From NCBI GenBank assembly GCA_002682825.1, contig NOKP01000034.1, positions 186,001 to 250,000 of the forward strand: a stretch of 64,000 nt of DNA, written 5' to 3'. Shown here piece after piece: positions 61,315-64,000 of this stretch. Made by a program: the position numbers and the translations under genes. This stretch comes from Neonectria sp. B-13 (lineage: Eukaryota > Ascomycota > Sordariomycetes > Hypocreales > Nectriaceae). Numbering within the stretch: the stretch's first letter is position 1; the number at the start of each line of letters is the position of its first letter. The notes under the pieces were generated by a model, which saw nothing but the letters and a program-made list of their open reading frames with translations, had not been told where the DNA came from and did no database searches.

Positions 61315-62475
61315 TTTAATAGTGTTTATACTATTATATAAGCCTATAAAGAGTAATGTTTTAATAAGGGATATACTTAAAAGCTCTATAAAAAGTAATA
61401 TTTTAATAAGAGATATATTATTAGCTCTTATACTCTAGAGAACTTAAACTACTTAAATAGTAATTATATTTATAATTTAATTTATTAATAAAGCTTATTT
61501 AGTTTATATAAATAATTAGAAAGTCTATAAAAAGTAAGATTAATATCTTAATATTATAATAAGTATTAGGATAAAGAAAATAATAGTTAATACTAATCTA
61601 ATAGACTTATCTTAGATTACTAACTAATTTATATTACTTATACTAAAGTTAAAGTCTTATACTATATATATTCTAAAAGGTCTAATTTCCTTTATTTAAT
61701 AGAAAAGTATTATTAATTTTACATATAATAATATTATTCTTTCTTCTATTATAAAGATTAATTAGAAAGAATAATACTAACTATAAAAGGTATAAAAGTA
61801 ATAATACTTTAGAAAGGTTTATTATTCTTAGTTAAAAGAGTAAATATAGAACTAAGAAGATAGCTTAAAAAATAGATTTCTTTTATTTTCTAATATTAGA
61901 CTTAAAGAAAATCTTATAAGATACTTTTTTACTATATATATATATTTCTTTAGTCTAAATTAGAAAGAGAAGAAAGTTCTAATATATATAATCTTACTTT
62001 AATTAAGAATAATTATTAGATTATAAGGAAAGTATATAGTAAGAGCTAAAGGCTAAGTAGGCTAATAGGTTATTAGTAAGAGTATAATTAGATATAAAAG
62101 AGAGGCTACTATAAGGAAGGTTAAGTAGAAAAGAAAAGAGAGAGTCTTATTCTTTTTATTATTATCTTTAGAGATAAGAAATTAAGAGCTTCTTATAATA
62201 GAAAGATATAAGAAATAAGCTTATTAAGCTTAAAGCTTTAGTCTTTATCTTTATTCTCTAAGAGATTATTCTATATTTTTACTTTTTTAAATTACTACTT
62301 AATTTAGAGTTAAACCTCTATCTTCTATAATACTAATTACTAAGCTAACTATAGACCTCTTTAATACTTTACTAATATTCTTTTCTACTTTTAACTTAAT
62401 AATCAATCTTATAAAATACTTTCTTATTAGGAAATATTAAACATTAAACTATCTAACTATATATATACTATCTAA

Positions 62476-63132
62476 TCACTGTTGAAACTACTGTTTGGAC
62501 TACTGTTTCTACCTATCTACAATTGCGCTAAACAGTTATATGTTTCCTTTGCTTGAGCTTAATGGGGGGATAGATCTTTGGATTTTGAACCTAATTATTG
62601 ACTTTTGCCCCCTCCAAACTCCCTCCGCTAAATCCCTCTATGCTTCATGGCTGATGTTAGAGATGACCAGATTCCCTCGGTTTCTAATGTATTACTCCTT
62701 CAGCTGTAGGTTGGTTAGAATGATGTTATCTGTCAACTGCATGATCCATAGGGCAGAGATAGGGTCGTACAGCTTCTTGAGGAACTCCTTCTCTGCAGCA
62801 GTAATATTGCTATTCCTTTCTAGCTTTAGAGCTAGCCTCTCTAGAAAGAGCTATTCTATTGCAATCCACTAGGCTGTTACTATATTAAGCTAGATTCTGT
62901 CTTATAGTAGGATATTATAGCCAAAGACTGCTAATTGGACTAATTTCTTAGGTCTAAAGCAATTGATCATAGGCTGTTTTATATGCCCTAGGCTAGACTT
63001 TTGAGCTGCAATTTGCAGCATAGAAATGAGGCTTGGATATTCTTTCAATTCAATATATAGGTCATATGAGAGCCCATGTGTATAGCTTGGCAAGGGCTCG
63101 CCGGGCTGTAGTGCGATTTGGACAGCAGTCAT
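62476..63132 (-). pseudogene. family A reading frame, mirror copy
   Basis: Same 76-codon open start (63132 downward) and the same RIP-type stops as the frame at 38022-38678. Confidence 0.6.
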
Positions 63133-63529
63133 CTTATGCGATTGGTGGTGTGGTTGTTGTGTTGTTTGGAAGGTTGGATGGAATGTGAAGAGGTAAGTAA
63201 CCTAGAAAGCATAGAGGTTACCTTGCAGGCTGGGCTTTTATCCCAAGGGGTTTTAGCCTTTTCCAAGGTCTAGCTTTTCTAAGATCTAGCTTTTCTAAGA
63301 TCTAGCTTTTCTAAGATCTAGCTTTTCTAAGATCTAGCTTTTCCAGCTGATTGGGGCAGTAAAACTTACACCTTAACTTTATAGTAGAAACTTTTATCTC
63401 CTTGAGTTATTATTGCCTTAGGCTTAGGTATTAAGCCTATTATACTATTGTTTTTTCTATTTTCTTTTATACTATTTAACCTTTAGCCTCTTCTCTAGGT
63501 GTATACTACTAAGGACTATTATATCTAAA
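62477..63529 (-). mobile_element. family A element, mirror of copy 6
   Basis: Identical in reverse to 37625-38677. Its minisatellite lies at 63264-63343. Confidence 0.9.
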
Positions 63530-64000
63530 TATACTATCTAATACAGCTTAAAGCTAACTAACTAAAATGCTTATATAATGTATTTCTATATATCTTACTA
63601 AAGGGACTATTATCTATTTAAGGTATTATTTCTTATTCTTTTCTACTATTAAAGTAAGCTAGATAGTTTAGCTTATATAATTAGGATAAGCTTAAAAATG
63701 TAAATATTATAAAAAGTAAGTATATTATAGTTCTACTAGTTATAACTATCTAATCTTAACCTAGGCTATAATAAGATAGTTATAATAAAAAGCCTTAAAT
63801 AGTATTAATAATATTTTCCTATATTTTTAATTTTTAATAATCTAAATATCTTATTCTATTTATTATATTCTTCTTAGCTATAATCTAGAATAGGTCTTTC
63901 TTATAGCTTTTATAACTATATATTTATCTTATAGTCCTTAAATTGAGTAAAAAGCTAGTAATTTCAGTTTAATTACTCTTAAGATAGTTTTATCTATAAG

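Larger units (their letters stand above)
62036..63651 (-). repeat. family B repeat, mirror of copy 3
   Basis: Reverse complement of 37503-39118, interrupted by the mirrored family A copy. Confidence 0.6.
50727..64000 (-). repeat. right arm of the giant inverted repeat (runs off the window)
   Basis: Reverse complement of 37154-50427. I saw no mismatch in the places compared, including the strongly RIP-mutated parts. Confidence 0.95.

Overview
The window reads as a filamentous ascomycete (Pezizomycotina) chromosome with a two-speed layout. Short islands of ordinary base composition carry spliced genes with 51-74 nt GT-AG introns, a Zn2Cys6 regulator, a C2H2 protein, an NB-ARC (NLR) gene and a small secreted cysteine-rich protein. 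Long, extremely AT-rich blocks carry transposon relics in which CA has become TA and TG has become TA almost throughout. That is the signature of repeat-induced point mutation (RIP). The species cannot be named from the sequence.

Layout. 1-3.9 kb: a divergent pair, an extradiol-type dioxygenase (-) and an alpha/beta-barrel-like protein (+). 3.93-6.85 kb: AT block 1, which contains the 3' part of a RIP-damaged NLR gene whose 5' part lies in the next island. 6.85-16.83 kb: gene island with the NLR 5' part, a leucine-rich-repeat-like gene, a C2H2 protein, a secreted Diels-Alderase/CrtC-like protein, a Zn2Cys6 regulator and a small cysteine-rich ORF; an inverted repeat pair (10.63 and 15.1 kb) encloses the Diels-Alderase-like and regulator genes. 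16.83-21.6 kb: AT block 2. 21.6-24.42 kb: small island with a two-domain BAS2-like secreted protein and an ankyrin pseudogene. 24.42-50.43 kb: AT block 3, with an 8.9 kb Gypsy element with 196 bp LTRs and many nested insertions. 50,428-50,527: exactly 100 N. 50,528-50,726: a 199 bp undamaged repeat fragment. 50,727-64,000: reverse complement of 37,154-50,427 (paired positions sum to 101,154), so the right end is one arm of a giant palindrome or an assembly duplication.

The most interesting content is in the AT blocks. A family of ~1.05 kb elements (called family A here) has seven full-length copies in independent positions or palindrome mirrors of them, fixed ends, a 16 bp internal minisatellite with 3-6 units and 12-13 bp target-site duplications. 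Pre-insertion ('empty') versions of three insertion sites are present in this same window. Its single ~218-codon reading frame runs to the last bases of the element and takes its stop from the flanking DNA. I do not recognise this protein. A second ~990 bp element of unrelated sequence also has a 12-13 bp target duplication.

The Diels-Alderase-like protein and the adjacent Zn2Cys6 regulator could be the remains of a secondary-metabolite locus, but no PKS or NRPS is visible. Together, the NLR, the BAS2-like secreted protein, the orphan tailoring enzyme and the RIP blocks are typical accessory content.
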